A stretch of 42,486 nt of DNA from JANRIC01 sp033765345 (GTDB lineage Bacteria; Bacteroidota; Bacteroidia; Cytophagales; Microscillaceae): the NCBI GenBank assembly GCA_033765345.1, contig JANRIC010000138.1:1-42486 (forward strand). The letters run 5' to 3'. Numbering within the stretch: position 1 is the stretch's first letter; each line of letters opens with the position of its first letter. The notes under the pieces were generated by a model, which saw nothing but the letters and a program-made list of their open reading frames with translations, searched no databases and was not told the origin of the DNA. Shown here piece by piece: positions 33,389-42,350 of this stretch. The position numbers and the translations under genes are program-made.

Positions 33389-34915
33389 TTATTGAGTCTT
33401 ATAAATCAAATCATACACATCCAACCTTCGATCTCTAAGATTTCTTACTGAACCAAAGGTATTTAATTCGCGAAGCAAATCAATATCCAGGTCAGCTACC
33501 AGAATCATTTCGGTATTGGGGGTAGCTTCGGCCTGAATGCCACTGGAAGGAAAAGCAAAGTCACAGGGCGTAAAAACAGCCGATTGGGCAAACTGAATGT
33601 CCATGTTATTTACTTTGGGCAAATTACCAACGGCTCCAGTGATAGCCACATAACATTCGTTCTCGATGGCGCGAGCCTGGGCACAGTTACGCACACGAGA
33701 ATAGCCGTTTTGGGTATCTGTCAGGAAGGGTACAAAAAGAATCACCATCCCTTCTTCTGCAAGCAACCGGCCTAGCTCCGGAAATTCAACATCATAGTGA
33801 ATCAGAATACCGATGGTGCCGCAGTCCGTTTCAAAGGTCTGGAGAGCATCTCCGCCTACCATTCCCCAGACTTTAACTTCGTCCGGGGTGACGTGAATTT
33901 TGACGTATTTTTCAATCGTGCCGTCTCTTTTACAGAGGAATCCTACGTTACAGAGTTTGCCATCGATGATTTGGGGCATACTTCCAGAGATAATATTGAT
34001 ATTATAAGATACAGAAAGCTCCGAAAATCGATCCCTGATTTCTTCGGTGTATTGAGATAGTTCGCGAATGGCCACAGCTTCGGGAAGGTTATTGAAAGAA
34101 GCCATAAGGGGGGCATTAAAAAATTCGGGAAAAACTGCAAAATCACAGCGATAACTTGAGACCGTATCAATAAAAAACTCAGCCTGCTGCATCAGTCCTG
34201 TAAGGCTCTTATAATTACGCATTTGCCATTGGATGAGCCCCAGGCGGACTACTGTTTTGACGGTGGCAGGTTTTATTTCAGGTTTTTCAAAGTAGATGTT
34301 AGACCACTCGAGGAGTACGGCATATTCTTTAGAAGCTTCATCGCCCTCAAGATAGTTTTTAAGAATTTTGGTAGGGTGAAAGTCATTAGAAAGTTGAAAA
34401 TTAAGTACTGGGTCGTGGATTTCTTTAAGTTTTACTTTCTCGATGTATTCTTTGGGAGAGAATTGATCGGCATATTTGTGATAATTCGGAATTCGACCTC
34501 CAAAGGCGATGCCTCGCAGGTTGAGTTTTTCGCAAAGTTCTTTGCGATAGTCATAGAGACGGCGGCCAAGCCTGAGTCCACGAAATTCGGATTTGATAAA
34601 AATATCAATCCCATAAAGTACATCACCTTTGGGGTCATGTGTGGAGAAGGTATAATTGCCAGTAATCTCTTTATAGGTGTGTTTTTGCTCAAAAGATGCA
34701 TAATTGATGATGATGGATAAAGCGCAGCCGGCAAGTTCTCCATTGACTTTAATAACTACCTGCCCTTCGGAAAATATTTCTATCAGTCGCTCGATTTGAG
34801 ATTTACCCCAGTAGGAATCTATCATGCCCATATAAGCTTCAATCATAGCTCCTTTTAATTCCTGGTAATCTTCTATGGTAAGATACTGTAAGTCAACATT
34901 TTCAATTTTTTTCAT
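33389..34915 (-). CDS. GNAT acetyltransferase/nitrilase fusion lacking the catalytic Cys
   Basis: This is 508 residues. Residues 1-220 are a GNAT domain (IDIFIKSEFRGLRLGRRLYDY, about 115-135, binds acetyl-CoA; then GIAFGGRIPNYHKYAD). Residues about 225-508 are a carbon-nitrogen hydrolase domain. Its Glu264 (VFPEFF) and Lys339 (KYVKIH) are in place. The nucleophile motif that normally reads ICYDxxFPE reads LIHYDVEFPE, putting His373 where the Cys should be. The codon is CAC, not a one-step misread of TGC or TGT. The bifunctional architecture (YhcX-like) is known; this substitution predicts no ordinary amidase chemistry. The substrate of either domain is unknown. Confidence 0.88.
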   Translation of the reverse strand: MKKIENVDLQYLTIEDYQELKGAMIEAYMGMIDSYWGKSQIERLIEIFSEGQVVIKVNGELAGCALSIIINYASFEQKHTYKEITGNYTFSTHDPKGDVLYGIDIFIKSEFRGLRLGRRLYDYRKELCEKLNLRGIAFGGRIPNYHKYADQFSPKEYIEKVKLKEIHDPVLNFQLSNDFHPTKILKNYLEGDEASKEYAVLLEWSNIYFEKPEIKPATVKTVVRLGLIQWQMRNYKSLTGLMQQAEFFIDTVSSYRCDFAVFPEFFNAPLMASFNNLPEAVAIRELSQYTEEIRDRFSELSVSYNINIISGSMPQIIDGKLCNVGFLCKRDGTIEKYVKIHVTPDEVKVWGMVGGDALQTFETDCGTIGILIHYDVEFPELGRLLAEEGMVILFVPFLTDTQNGYSRVRNCAQARAIENECYVAITGAVGNLPKVNNMDIQFAQSAVFTPCDFAFPSSGIQAEATPNTEMILVADLDIDLLRELNTFGSVRNLRDRRLDVYDLIYKTQ

Positions 34916-34992
34916 CCCTAAAATTACGGATTTAGGTAAAAAATTCCAAATGTGGGAGATCCTAGGCAGTAATAGGGTAGAATGGCTAAATT

Positions 34993-36114
34993 TTAGAAAC
35001 TAAAATCTTGTGCCTTGTTTTCATCTTTAAGGCTTTTAAGAATCTGATTTTGCTCAGAGATGATATGGGCTTGCTGGCGGATGATGTCTTCATTGTCCTC
35101 AATTTCTTCTTCCTGCTCTCCAAGTTTGGCTTTGAGAGAGCTGTAATCGTGCCGAATTCGGTAAATATACACACCAAATATTGCGATAAGTGTACAAATT
35201 AGTAGGACACTGCCCCAGATTAATAACCTGGAAGTCAGTTTTTTTGCCTGAATTTGTGCTTCAAGTTTTTGTTTTTCTTCCAGCACGGCTTTTTTGGCAT
35301 GAAGTACACTATCTTTTTCTTGTTTTAATTTCTGATGAAGACTTTGGCTTTGGTCAAGGTCTTTGGTCAAAGAATTGAGTTTTTGCTCCAAATGATCATT
35401 GTCCTTCTTAAGCCCCGAAATGGTACTCTCGAGATGATGGGTATTACTTTTGGGTTGTGTATTTTTTAATTCTTCATTTTTCAAGGGGCTAGTGGCATAT
35501 TTTCTTTCAATTTCTGAGGCAGTTTGAACCCTACGAGCCTTAGAAGGAAGATTATTGGTTTCAGATATTTTTAGGATAGAGCTATTTACGACACTAAGCA
35601 GGGTAAGATTCTGGAAATTATCATTGCTTTGATAAAGCTCAAAAGTGAGGTTCTGAGAAAGCTCCAATTTGTGGAGGCGAGGGAGATTTTGAATTTGATA
35701 AGAAACCTCAAGGATTGGATTGCCGATGAGATACAGTTCTTCTAGGTTCTGAAGAAATACAATGGATTCTGAAATCCGATACAATTGATTGTGATTGGCA
35801 TAAAGAATTTGCAAGCGTGGTAGCCTAAAAATTGCTTCTGGAATTTCCTGAAAATGATTCCCGGAAATATTCAACTCCTGAAGGTCTTTTAAAGTGGCTA
35901 TCTCCTGACTGATATCGCTTAGGTTTTGATGGGACAAATCCAGACGATATACTTTTTCAGGAGCACCCAAGGCTTCTTCCAAAGAAGTGTATACACGAGC
36001 CTTCTGAAGCTCATGAGAGGTAAGTAATCTGATTTGAGCTTTTAAAATATTGATTGACAGTAGGCTAAATAAAACTATCCATAGATGCAATCCGGGTCTA
36101 ATAAGTACACGCAT
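34993..36114 (-). CDS. LRR, coiled-coil, single-membrane-span protein
   Basis: This is 373 residues. A signal peptide (about residues 1-26, ending LKAQ) is followed by the pre-LRR segment LLTSHELQKARVYTSLEEAL ... EKVYRLDLSHQN. LRRs span about 55-175 (LKDLQELNISGNHFQEIPE, LPRLQILYANHNQLYRISE, LQNLEELYLIGNPI). A long coiled coil follows (about 225-295), then a membrane helix (LLIWGSVLLICTLIAIFGVYIY) and a cytoplasmic helical tail. It would display LRRs outside and transmit a signal, or anchor a complex, inside. The relative at 29775-30389 shares the first half. The function is unknown. Confidence 0.82.
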   Translation of the reverse strand: MRVLIRPGLHLWIVLFSLLSINILKAQIRLLTSHELQKARVYTSLEEALGAPEKVYRLDLSHQNLSDISQEIATLKDLQELNISGNHFQEIPEAIFRLPRLQILYANHNQLYRISESIVFLQNLEELYLIGNPILEVSYQIQNLPRLHKLELSQNLTFELYQSNDNFQNLTLLSVVNSSILKISETNNLPSKARRVQTASEIERKYATSPLKNEELKNTQPKSNTHHLESTISGLKKDNDHLEQKLNSLTKDLDQSQSLHQKLKQEKDSVLHAKKAVLEEKQKLEAQIQAKKLTSRLLIWGSVLLICTLIAIFGVYIYRIRHDYSSLKAKLGEQEEEIEDNEDIIRQQAHIISEQNQILKSLKDENKAQDFSF

Positions 36115-36302
36115 ACTGTGGGTGGTTTGACGTTAATAATTTGCATAATACATCCAACAAAAAATATGCTAAAATTACATTCCTTTGAAATATCCAAATT
36201 ATGAAACATCTGCAATAAAATAAACAGATTTTTCTAAAAATTTTGAAAATCTAAATTTTTGCTCTAAGTTTAACTTTGTTAACAATTTAATAATGCCTCG
36301 AG
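36115..36302 (+). promoter_or_regulatory. Promoter region of the sensor phosphatase
   Basis: These 188 bases lie between divergent genes. TAACTTTG at 36271-36278 matches TAnnTTTG 25 bases before the ATG. A TTTG lies 25 bases before it, more than the usual 19-21, so the -33 box is uncertain. The rest is AT-rich without hairpins. Confidence 0.45.
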
Positions 36303-39300
36303 ATGAATTTTGGGAAACTTTTTCTGCTGTTAAGCTGGGTGATTTTGGGATGGCAGGTTTGTGATGCACAACAGTATAATTTTCAGAAATATTCTCTGGA
36401 AGAAGGGCTTCCTCAATCTCAAGTCCGAACCATGTTGCAGGATCGAAGAGGTGTGATTTGGCTGTCTACTGAGATCGGAGGCGTGTGCCGTTTTAATGGG
36501 CTTGAATTTGAGTTGTTTAGACCAGAAGATAATTTTTTTAGAGAAGTTCGTAAAATTTTAGAAGATTCTCAGGGAAATCTTTGGTTTATTGGCTACAATG
36601 GAGTAAAAATTTATGACGGTCGGCAACTCCGTTTTCTGGGAATAGCGCAAGGATACCTTCCAGTATCTGATAACCAGATGATCCGAGCTTTTGAAGACAA
36701 ACATAACAAGGGCAAAATCTGGATTATTTCTATCCACATCCCTCAAAACCGAAGGAGTATCCTGTATTTTGAGAAAGGTAAGTTTGTGAATTTCAACAGC
36801 CAAAACCCTCAACTGAGTGAGCAGGATAAGCACCTGGATATGTTTCAAGATCAGTCGGGAGATATTTTTTTTACCACTAGTCAGGGTTTATTCAGATATG
36901 ATGGGAAAGACCTGAAACGCTTTGATAACCAATATCTTAGCCTTATTTCCAAACATCAAATCAGCCTGGTTTCCGAAGATTCCAAGCATCGCCTTTGGCT
37001 AAAAACTTATGATGGAGAAGCCTACCACGTTTTTGTTTTTGAAGGAAACCGACTCACAGAAATAAACCTACCGATCAATTCACCGGATTTGTTTTATGTC
37101 AACCATTTTTTTGAAGATTCACAGCACGAAATCTGGATTCTGACCGCTGGTGCAGGTTTTCTAAAATCAAACCGCAATACCTTTCAACATTTTACCACAC
37201 AAAACGGCGTATCTTACGATAACTTTACAGACATCATCGAAGACCACGAAGGAAATATCTGGCTGGCGACCAACGGAGGAGGCATCAATAAATTTGAAGA
37301 TCGTTTTATCAATTATGGAGAAAAAGAAGGGCTAAAAGACCTCATTATCTGGTCTGTACTGCAAGACTCTCGCGGCGGCTACTGGATAGGTACTCATCGT
37401 CAGGGTATTGCATTTTGGAATGGTTCGCAATTTACGCATTATCTAGAAAATGCTAACCTAGACAGGGTCAAAAGAATGATAGAATTGAATGATGGAAGCT
37501 TCCTACTAGCTACTTACAACGGTTTGTGGCAGTATGACCGCCAGAATATACGAAATGTCAGTGAAATCTATGGTATTGACCCCAATACACGCCTGCATGA
37601 CATCCTAAAAGATGGTAATAAATTATGGCTCAGTACCTTTACGCACGGGGCGGTGATGTATGACTCGCAAAAAACTCAATATTTTGACGAGAGCACAGGG
37701 CTGAGTAGTAATTTTGTCTTTCACGTACTCAAAGACCGAAAAGGAATTTATTGGTTTTCTACCGGAAATTCTATATCAAGCTATGACGGCAAGAGAATTA
37801 TCAACTATACCGAAAAAAATAAAGTCAAAGCAATTATCCACCGCCAGGGTGCCGAAGACGCAGCCGGAAACCTTTGGTTTGCAACCACGGAAGGACTCGC
37901 CTATGTAATACGAAATCAGAAATCTTTCAACATCCAGTACCTAGGCATCAAAGAAGGCATTTCTTCACATATCGTCTACTCTGTGCTTGCAGACAAACAA
38001 GGCAATATCTGGGCAGGTACCCAGAATGGCGTGGATAAAATCACCATTGGAAAAAACGGAAGAATTCTCAATATTCAAAACTTTAGCACCAAAGAAGGTT
38101 TTATCGGAATTGAGAATAATACCGCAGCCAACTATACCGACAGGCAGGGCAACCTTTGGTTTGGGACAATCAAAGGGGTGATGAAAACCAACCCCGAGAG
38201 TGAAACCAGCCGCGAATACCCACCTTTGGCCTATCTGACACGCATCAAACTCTTTTTGCAGGATATTGATTGGGAATCAAAAAAGTATCAAAAATATCAC
38301 TCCGGATTAAAAGCCTGGAGCCAGCTTCCTCAGGACCTGGTACTGCCTTATGCTCAGAATCATCTTTCGTTCGAGTTTGAAGGACTAAATTTCAAATCTT
38401 CCAATAAAATCCGCTATCAATGGAAACTTCACGGTGTAGACGTAGACTGGACTCCCTTTTCCAAACAAAGACAGGCCGTGTATGCCAATCTCTCTCCTGG
38501 GAGTTATGTATTTGAAATAAGAGCGATCAGTAGTGACGGCACCATGAGCCAAAAATCTTCTACCTTTTCCTTTGAAATTCAGGCTCCCTTCTGGCAGACC
38601 TGGTGGTTCAGCACGCTTTTGTTGCTCGCTTTTGTGGCAGTCATTTATGGCGGTTTCAGAATCAGAATACAACAACTACAAGCGCAAAAATACAGACTCG
38701 AGCAACTCGTTGATCAAAAAACAGCCGAAATCCGTGAGCAAAAAGATGAAATTCTGGTGCAAAACGAAGAACTCTCTCAGCAACAGGAAGAAATACTGGC
38801 GCAAAAAGATGCCATTCAGGAAATAAACCAAACCCTGCTTCGGCAAAATACCATGATCAATAAAAGTATTCAGGCTGCCAAAACTATCCAGGAAGCCATT
38901 CTTCCATTTTCTGAAAGGATGAAAAGTACTCTTCAAGAATATTTTGTCATCTATCACCCCAAAGATGTAGTCTCAGGTGATTTTTACTGGCTCCAACAAA
39001 TTGAAAATAAGGTATTTATCGCCGTAGCTGACTGTACAGGACACGGCGTACCTGGCGCTTTTATGTCTATGATCGGGAGTATCTTACTCGATAAAATCAT
39101 TCAGGTTGAGCGGATTTTTGAACCCAATAAAATCCTGGAAGATATGCACCTGCAAATCAAAAGGGCACTCAAGCAAGATAGCACCCACAACAACAATGGG
39201 ATGGACATGGCTTTGCTGGTCTTTGAAAAAATCTCAGACGGTAATTATAAAGTCGTTTTTGCGGGTGCCAAACGCCCTCTTTTGTATGTAAAACCCGAAG

Positions 39301-39614
39301 TCGGCCGAATGGAAATCCTCAAAGGAGACCGCAAGTCTATAGGAGGTATCCAAAATGAAAAACTCCCTTTTCATAATCACGAAATAATCCTACAAGAAGA
39401 TAGCATCATTTACCTCGGTACGGATGGTTTTGAAGATCAAAATGACCTCAAAAGAAGAAAATTCGGGGAGCAAAAACTTATTCACCTCTTAGAACAAAAT
39501 GCCTTTCAGGATTTACATACACAAAAAAATATCCTCGAAAATGCCCTCTCCGATCACATGACGGGTACCAGCCAAAGAGACGATATCCTACTGATCGGTT
39601 TTAAACTGCCCTGA
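36303..39614 (+). CDS. Propeller/Y_Y_Y sensor with SpoIIE phosphatase
   Basis: This is 1103 residues. A signal peptide (residues 1-22) is followed by about 14 Reg_prop repeats (units like DRRGVIWLSTEIGGVCRFNG) that form two seven-bladed propellers. A Y_Y_Y domain (about 681-757), one membrane helix (761-785) and a coiled coil (790-860) come next. A cytoplasmic SpoIIE/PP2C-type domain (880-1103) ends the protein. Metal-site acids are visible: Asp893 (VSGDFYW), Asp910 (ADCTGHGVPGAF), Asp1041 (GTDGFEDQ) and Asp1093 (RDDILLIG). This is the hybrid two-component design of Bacteroidota with a serine phosphatase output instead of a histidine kinase. It probably dephosphorylates an anti-sigma-antagonist, but none is encoded here. 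The ligand is likely extracellular, perhaps a glycan. It is convergent with the TonB receptor gene. Confidence 0.93.
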   Translation: MNFGKLFLLLSWVILGWQVCDAQQYNFQKYSLEEGLPQSQVRTMLQDRRGVIWLSTEIGGVCRFNGLEFELFRPEDNFFREVRKILEDSQGNLWFIGYNGVKIYDGRQLRFLGIAQGYLPVSDNQMIRAFEDKHNKGKIWIISIHIPQNRRSILYFEKGKFVNFNSQNPQLSEQDKHLDMFQDQSGDIFFTTSQGLFRYDGKDLKRFDNQYLSLISKHQISLVSEDSKHRLWLKTYDGEAYHVFVFEGNRLTEINLPINSPDLFYVNHFFEDSQHEIWILTAGAGFLKSNRNTFQHFTTQNGVSYDNFTDIIEDHEGNIWLATNGGGINKFEDRFINYGEKEGLKDLIIWSVLQDSRGGYWIGTHRQGIAFWNGSQFTHYLENANLDRVKRMIELNDGSFLLATYNGLWQYDRQNIRNVSEIYGIDPNTRLHDILKDGNKLWLSTFTHGAVMYDSQKTQYFDESTGLSSNFVFHVLKDRKGIYWFSTGNSISSYDGKRIINYTEKNKVKAIIHRQGAEDAAGNLWFATTEGLAYVIRNQKSFNIQYLGIKEGISSHIVYSVLADKQGNIWAGTQNGVDKITIGKNGRILNIQNFSTKEGFIGIENNTAANYTDRQGNLWFGTIKGVMKTNPESETSREYPPLAYLTRIKLFLQDIDWESKKYQKYHSGLKAWSQLPQDLVLPYAQNHLSFEFEGLNFKSSNKIRYQWKLHGVDVDWTPFSKQRQAVYANLSPGSYVFEIRAISSDGTMSQKSSTFSFEIQAPFWQTWWFSTLLLLAFVAVIYGGFRIRIQQLQAQKYRLEQLVDQKTAEIREQKDEILVQNEELSQQQEEILAQKDAIQEINQTLLRQNTMINKSIQAAKTIQEAILPFSERMKSTLQEYFVIYHPKDVVSGDFYWLQQIENKVFIAVADCTGHGVPGAFMSMIGSILLDKIIQVERIFEPNKILEDMHLQIKRALKQDSTHNNNGMDMALLVFEKISDGNYKVVFAGAKRPLLYVKPEVGRMEILKGDRKSIGGIQNEKLPFHNHEIILQEDSIIYLGTDGFEDQNDLKRRKFGEQKLIHLLEQNAFQDLHTQKNILENALSDHMTGTSQRDDILLIGFKLP

Positions 39615-39626
39615 TAGACAATAAAA

Positions 39627-39654
39627 AAAGCCTGACCGATCTTGGGCAGGCTTT
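39627..39654. terminator. Hairpin after the sensor gene, T7 on minus
   Basis: AAAGCCTG (39627-39634) pairs with CAGGCTTT (39647-39654). On minus the hairpin is followed by seven T, so it reads best as a second stop for the TonB gene, while it also lies 12 bases after the sensor's stop codon. Confidence 0.65.
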
Positions 39655-39818
39655 CCGCGTAAGACAACATAGCCTTAATCTTTCATAAAAAAAGACACTC
39701 ATTGGATTATCCCTATGGCGTAAAATTAAGCTAATCTCCTGAAAACCAAAATCCAATTTGATCGCCAAACCCACTACTGTAAGCTTTTGAGGCTTTTTGA
39801 TGGGGTAGATCAGGCACA

Positions 39819-39849
39819 AAAAAGGAGGTAAACCTTGTACCTCCTTTTT
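39819..39849. terminator. Strong bidirectional terminator
   Basis: A perfect 12-bp stem (AAAAAGGAGGTA / TACCTCCTTTTT) with a seven-base loop has A-run and T-run on both sides. It is 24 bases from the end of the TonB-receptor gene and 204 from the sensor gene, so it ends both convergent transcripts. Confidence 0.85.
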
Positions 39850-39873
39850 GAAAAAGACCTTGAAATTTTCAAT

Positions 39874-42255
39874 CTAAAATTCCATCCGATAATTTAGTAT
39901 CGGAATCAAACCCAATTGACTCGTAAAATCAATCCTTTGTGAGGTTTTGTCGTAAAATGGGCTAAATACGTTCTCTTTTCCCGTCACATTCTGAATATCC
40001 AATGAAAGTGTACTAGAAAACTTCGGTCGGTTGACCCGATAGCTAAACCTCAAATCCAACCGGACATAATCCGAAGGCTGATAGGCATACGCATCAGGAT
40101 AGACCAATACTTCCTCTCCACTCGCCTGTGAAGCTTCCAAATCAATGGGAATGAACCTCTTGCCACCATTCCATAACAAGCGTCCATTTAACCCTACACT
40201 GTTATTCTTCTTTCGCCCAACTTTGAACTCCTTACCTGCCAGAACGTTGGTCACAAAATTACTATTAAAGCGAGTATCACGCTCTATACCGTCACGGGCA
40301 GTATATTTGGACTCAAATACCGACACTGTCCAAAGTACATAATAATCGTTTTTGAAGAAGCGCTCTAGGGTCATTTCCAGACCGTAATTTCGCCCCTTTC
40401 CATCATTGACCAGCGGTATACTGACAAAACCCGACTCAAGATTCAAAGTGGAATATACCCGCAAGCGTGGATCACTGACAGTATCTAGAGCGATAGGAAC
40501 TTGGCTAAGGTGCTGATAATAAGCCTCTAACTTCAGATGCCAGTTTTTACCTATGAATTGATCATAACTCAATACAAAGTGATCTGCCATGGTAAAATCC
40601 AGATTTTTATTTGGCTGATTTTGTGCAAGCCCATCAGACAAGTCTTCAGCGAAATACACACTCATATCTTCCAAACGACTGTGCCGCCCATAACCCATAG
40701 ATAAAGAAGATTTATCGCTCATTTCCCACTGAATAGAAGCACGAGGCTCCAGGGTGTAATGATTGTTCAGTCGCAGCCACATAGTATGTAGCCCTAGTAG
40801 GGTGCTTATTCGCGGACTCAGGCGAAACTTCCACTGACTATATGCTTGCCAAAGGTGTGTTTTACCTGCGGCTTCAATAGGAATAGAGGTTTGTTCAGCC
40901 TCACGAATTGTTTCCGAAGCATCAAAATGAAGCTCTGAACCGATCAGCCCCGCCCTGAAGGTGTTGCGTGAATTGAGTTTGTGATTGATCATCGTGGAGG
41001 CTCTGATTCTTTGGTTTTTAAAGCTTTCTTTTTCCTGAAAATTTTCGCTGATATTTTGAAAATTATAGGTATTTCTGCTTCCTGAAACTACCACAGATGA
41101 CTGCAAATACGTGTTTTTACTCAGAAAAGCCACATGGGTCAACCCTCCAGCACCTACATCAGAAACATACTTTTCAGGAAAAAGTGCATCGTTACCCTTT
41201 TGGTTACTCAACCCTCCAAAACCCCAAACTGAAAAAGTACCCGCCTTTTCTGTAGGAAAGTGAAGCTTAAAAGTCAGGTCTTGAAAGTTGGTACTCAAGT
41301 CCCCAAAATCAGGTAATACACCGATTGCATCCAAAACGCCTAAGGTAGAATAGCGATAATTCACCAGATAAGAGGCATTTTTCCCTTGTTTAAATGGTCC
41401 TTCAGCCGCAAAATCCAAACCCAACAAACCCGCCTGAAAAGCATACTCGCGTTGATGGCTGTTTCCTTTCCGCAGCTGAAGATCAAATACCCCCGAAGAA
41501 GCATTCCCGTATTCGGCCGGGAAAGCACCAGTGTAGAAATCCGAATTATCCAAAACATTGACGCTCAGGATGCTGATACCTCCTCCCCCTGCATTATTAT
41601 CGGCAAAGTGATTGGGATTGGGCACTTCTACGCCTTCTACCCGCCATAAAATACCTCTGGGAGAGTTTCCCCGAATGATGATTTCATTGTTTTCATCATC
41701 ACCAGAGGTAGTACCAGCAAATGAAAGAGCCATACGACCTGGGTCATTGATGCTGGCTGCATAACGCTTGGTCTCGTCTACCGAAAAGGAACGTGCACTT
41801 ACGCTGGCAAACTCATTCTGGGGCTTGCCTTTCTCTTGGTCGGCCGTGATCACGATCTCGTCCAATCGCTCGAAGCTTTCCTGTAAACTGACCTGCAGCA
41901 CTACCTCTTTGCCAGAACCTACCAGTACTTCAGGTACGGTCGCCTGCTCAAAACCAATCGCTGAGATCTGAAGGGTGTGCCGCCCAATCGGTACGTTAAA
42001 AATGTTAAAGTTGCCATCTACATCGGTGGCAGTACCCATCAATGGTTCTATACCCAGTACAATGACCGTAGCTCCAATCACTGGGGTACGCGATTCTTTG
42101 TCAAGCACCTGTCCCCGAATAGTTTGCTTGAGATCCTGGCCATAAATACTTGTAAATGAGCCCATCGTGGCTCCCAATATAAAGAAACAGATAACTAAAA
42201 TTTGGCTGTGATGAAATCCTTTCACACAGCGATACATTTTTAGGGTGTTTTTCAT
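39874..42255 (-). CDS. TonB-dependent receptor with carboxypeptidase-regulatory domain
   Basis: This is 793 residues with a signal sequence up to SIYGQ (about 40). A CarboxypepD_reg-like domain (about 45-105; IRGQVLDKESRTPVIGATV, DVDGNFNIFNVPIGRHTL) is followed by the plug (about 150-260; DPGRMALSFAGTT, IIIRGNSPRGILWRVEG, EVPNPNHFA). The beta barrel then runs to a terminal Phe (NYRMEF), which is needed for outer-membrane insertion. It imports a large ligand such as a siderophore, vitamin or oligosaccharide across the outer membrane with TonB. There is no SusD-like partner beside it. The promoter would lie in 42256-42350, next to the tandem repeat. Confidence 0.93.
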   Translation of the reverse strand: MKNTLKMYRCVKGFHHSQILVICFFILGATMGSFTSIYGQDLKQTIRGQVLDKESRTPVIGATVIVLGIEPLMGTATDVDGNFNIFNVPIGRHTLQISAIGFEQATVPEVLVGSGKEVVLQVSLQESFERLDEIVITADQEKGKPQNEFASVSARSFSVDETKRYAASINDPGRMALSFAGTTSGDDENNEIIIRGNSPRGILWRVEGVEVPNPNHFADNNAGGGGISILSVNVLDNSDFYTGAFPAEYGNASSGVFDLQLRKGNSHQREYAFQAGLLGLDFAAEGPFKQGKNASYLVNYRYSTLGVLDAIGVLPDFGDLSTNFQDLTFKLHFPTEKAGTFSVWGFGGLSNQKGNDALFPEKYVSDVGAGGLTHVAFLSKNTYLQSSVVVSGSRNTYNFQNISENFQEKESFKNQRIRASTMINHKLNSRNTFRAGLIGSELHFDASETIREAEQTSIPIEAAGKTHLWQAYSQWKFRLSPRISTLLGLHTMWLRLNNHYTLEPRASIQWEMSDKSSLSMGYGRHSRLEDMSVYFAEDLSDGLAQNQPNKNLDFTMADHFVLSYDQFIGKNWHLKLEAYYQHLSQVPIALDTVSDPRLRVYSTLNLESGFVSIPLVNDGKGRNYGLEMTLERFFKNDYYVLWTVSVFESKYTARDGIERDTRFNSNFVTNVLAGKEFKVGRKKNNSVGLNGRLLWNGGKRFIPIDLEASQASGEEVLVYPDAYAYQPSDYVRLDLRFSYRVNRPKFSSTLSLDIQNVTGKENVFSPFYDKTSQRIDFTSQLGLIPILNYRMEF

Positions 42256-42350
42256 GGTTAGATGATCTGAATGTCTGTATTCAAAACCTCATGTTGAGAA
42301 TTTCAAAATAGCAGACAGAAAAACAACCTACAGCGTTGGCAAAAAATAAG
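42256..42350 (-). promoter_or_regulatory. Upstream region of the TonB receptor gene
   Basis: These 95 bases lie between the receptor start and the tandem repeat, with no coding frame. No exact TAnnTTTG was found on minus. The promoter may reach into or beyond the repeat. Confidence 0.3.

Noticed and set aside
34223..34720. 165-codon plus-strand frame inside the GNAT-nitrilase gene
   Set aside because: It is antisense to a well-supported gene and has no recognisable features.
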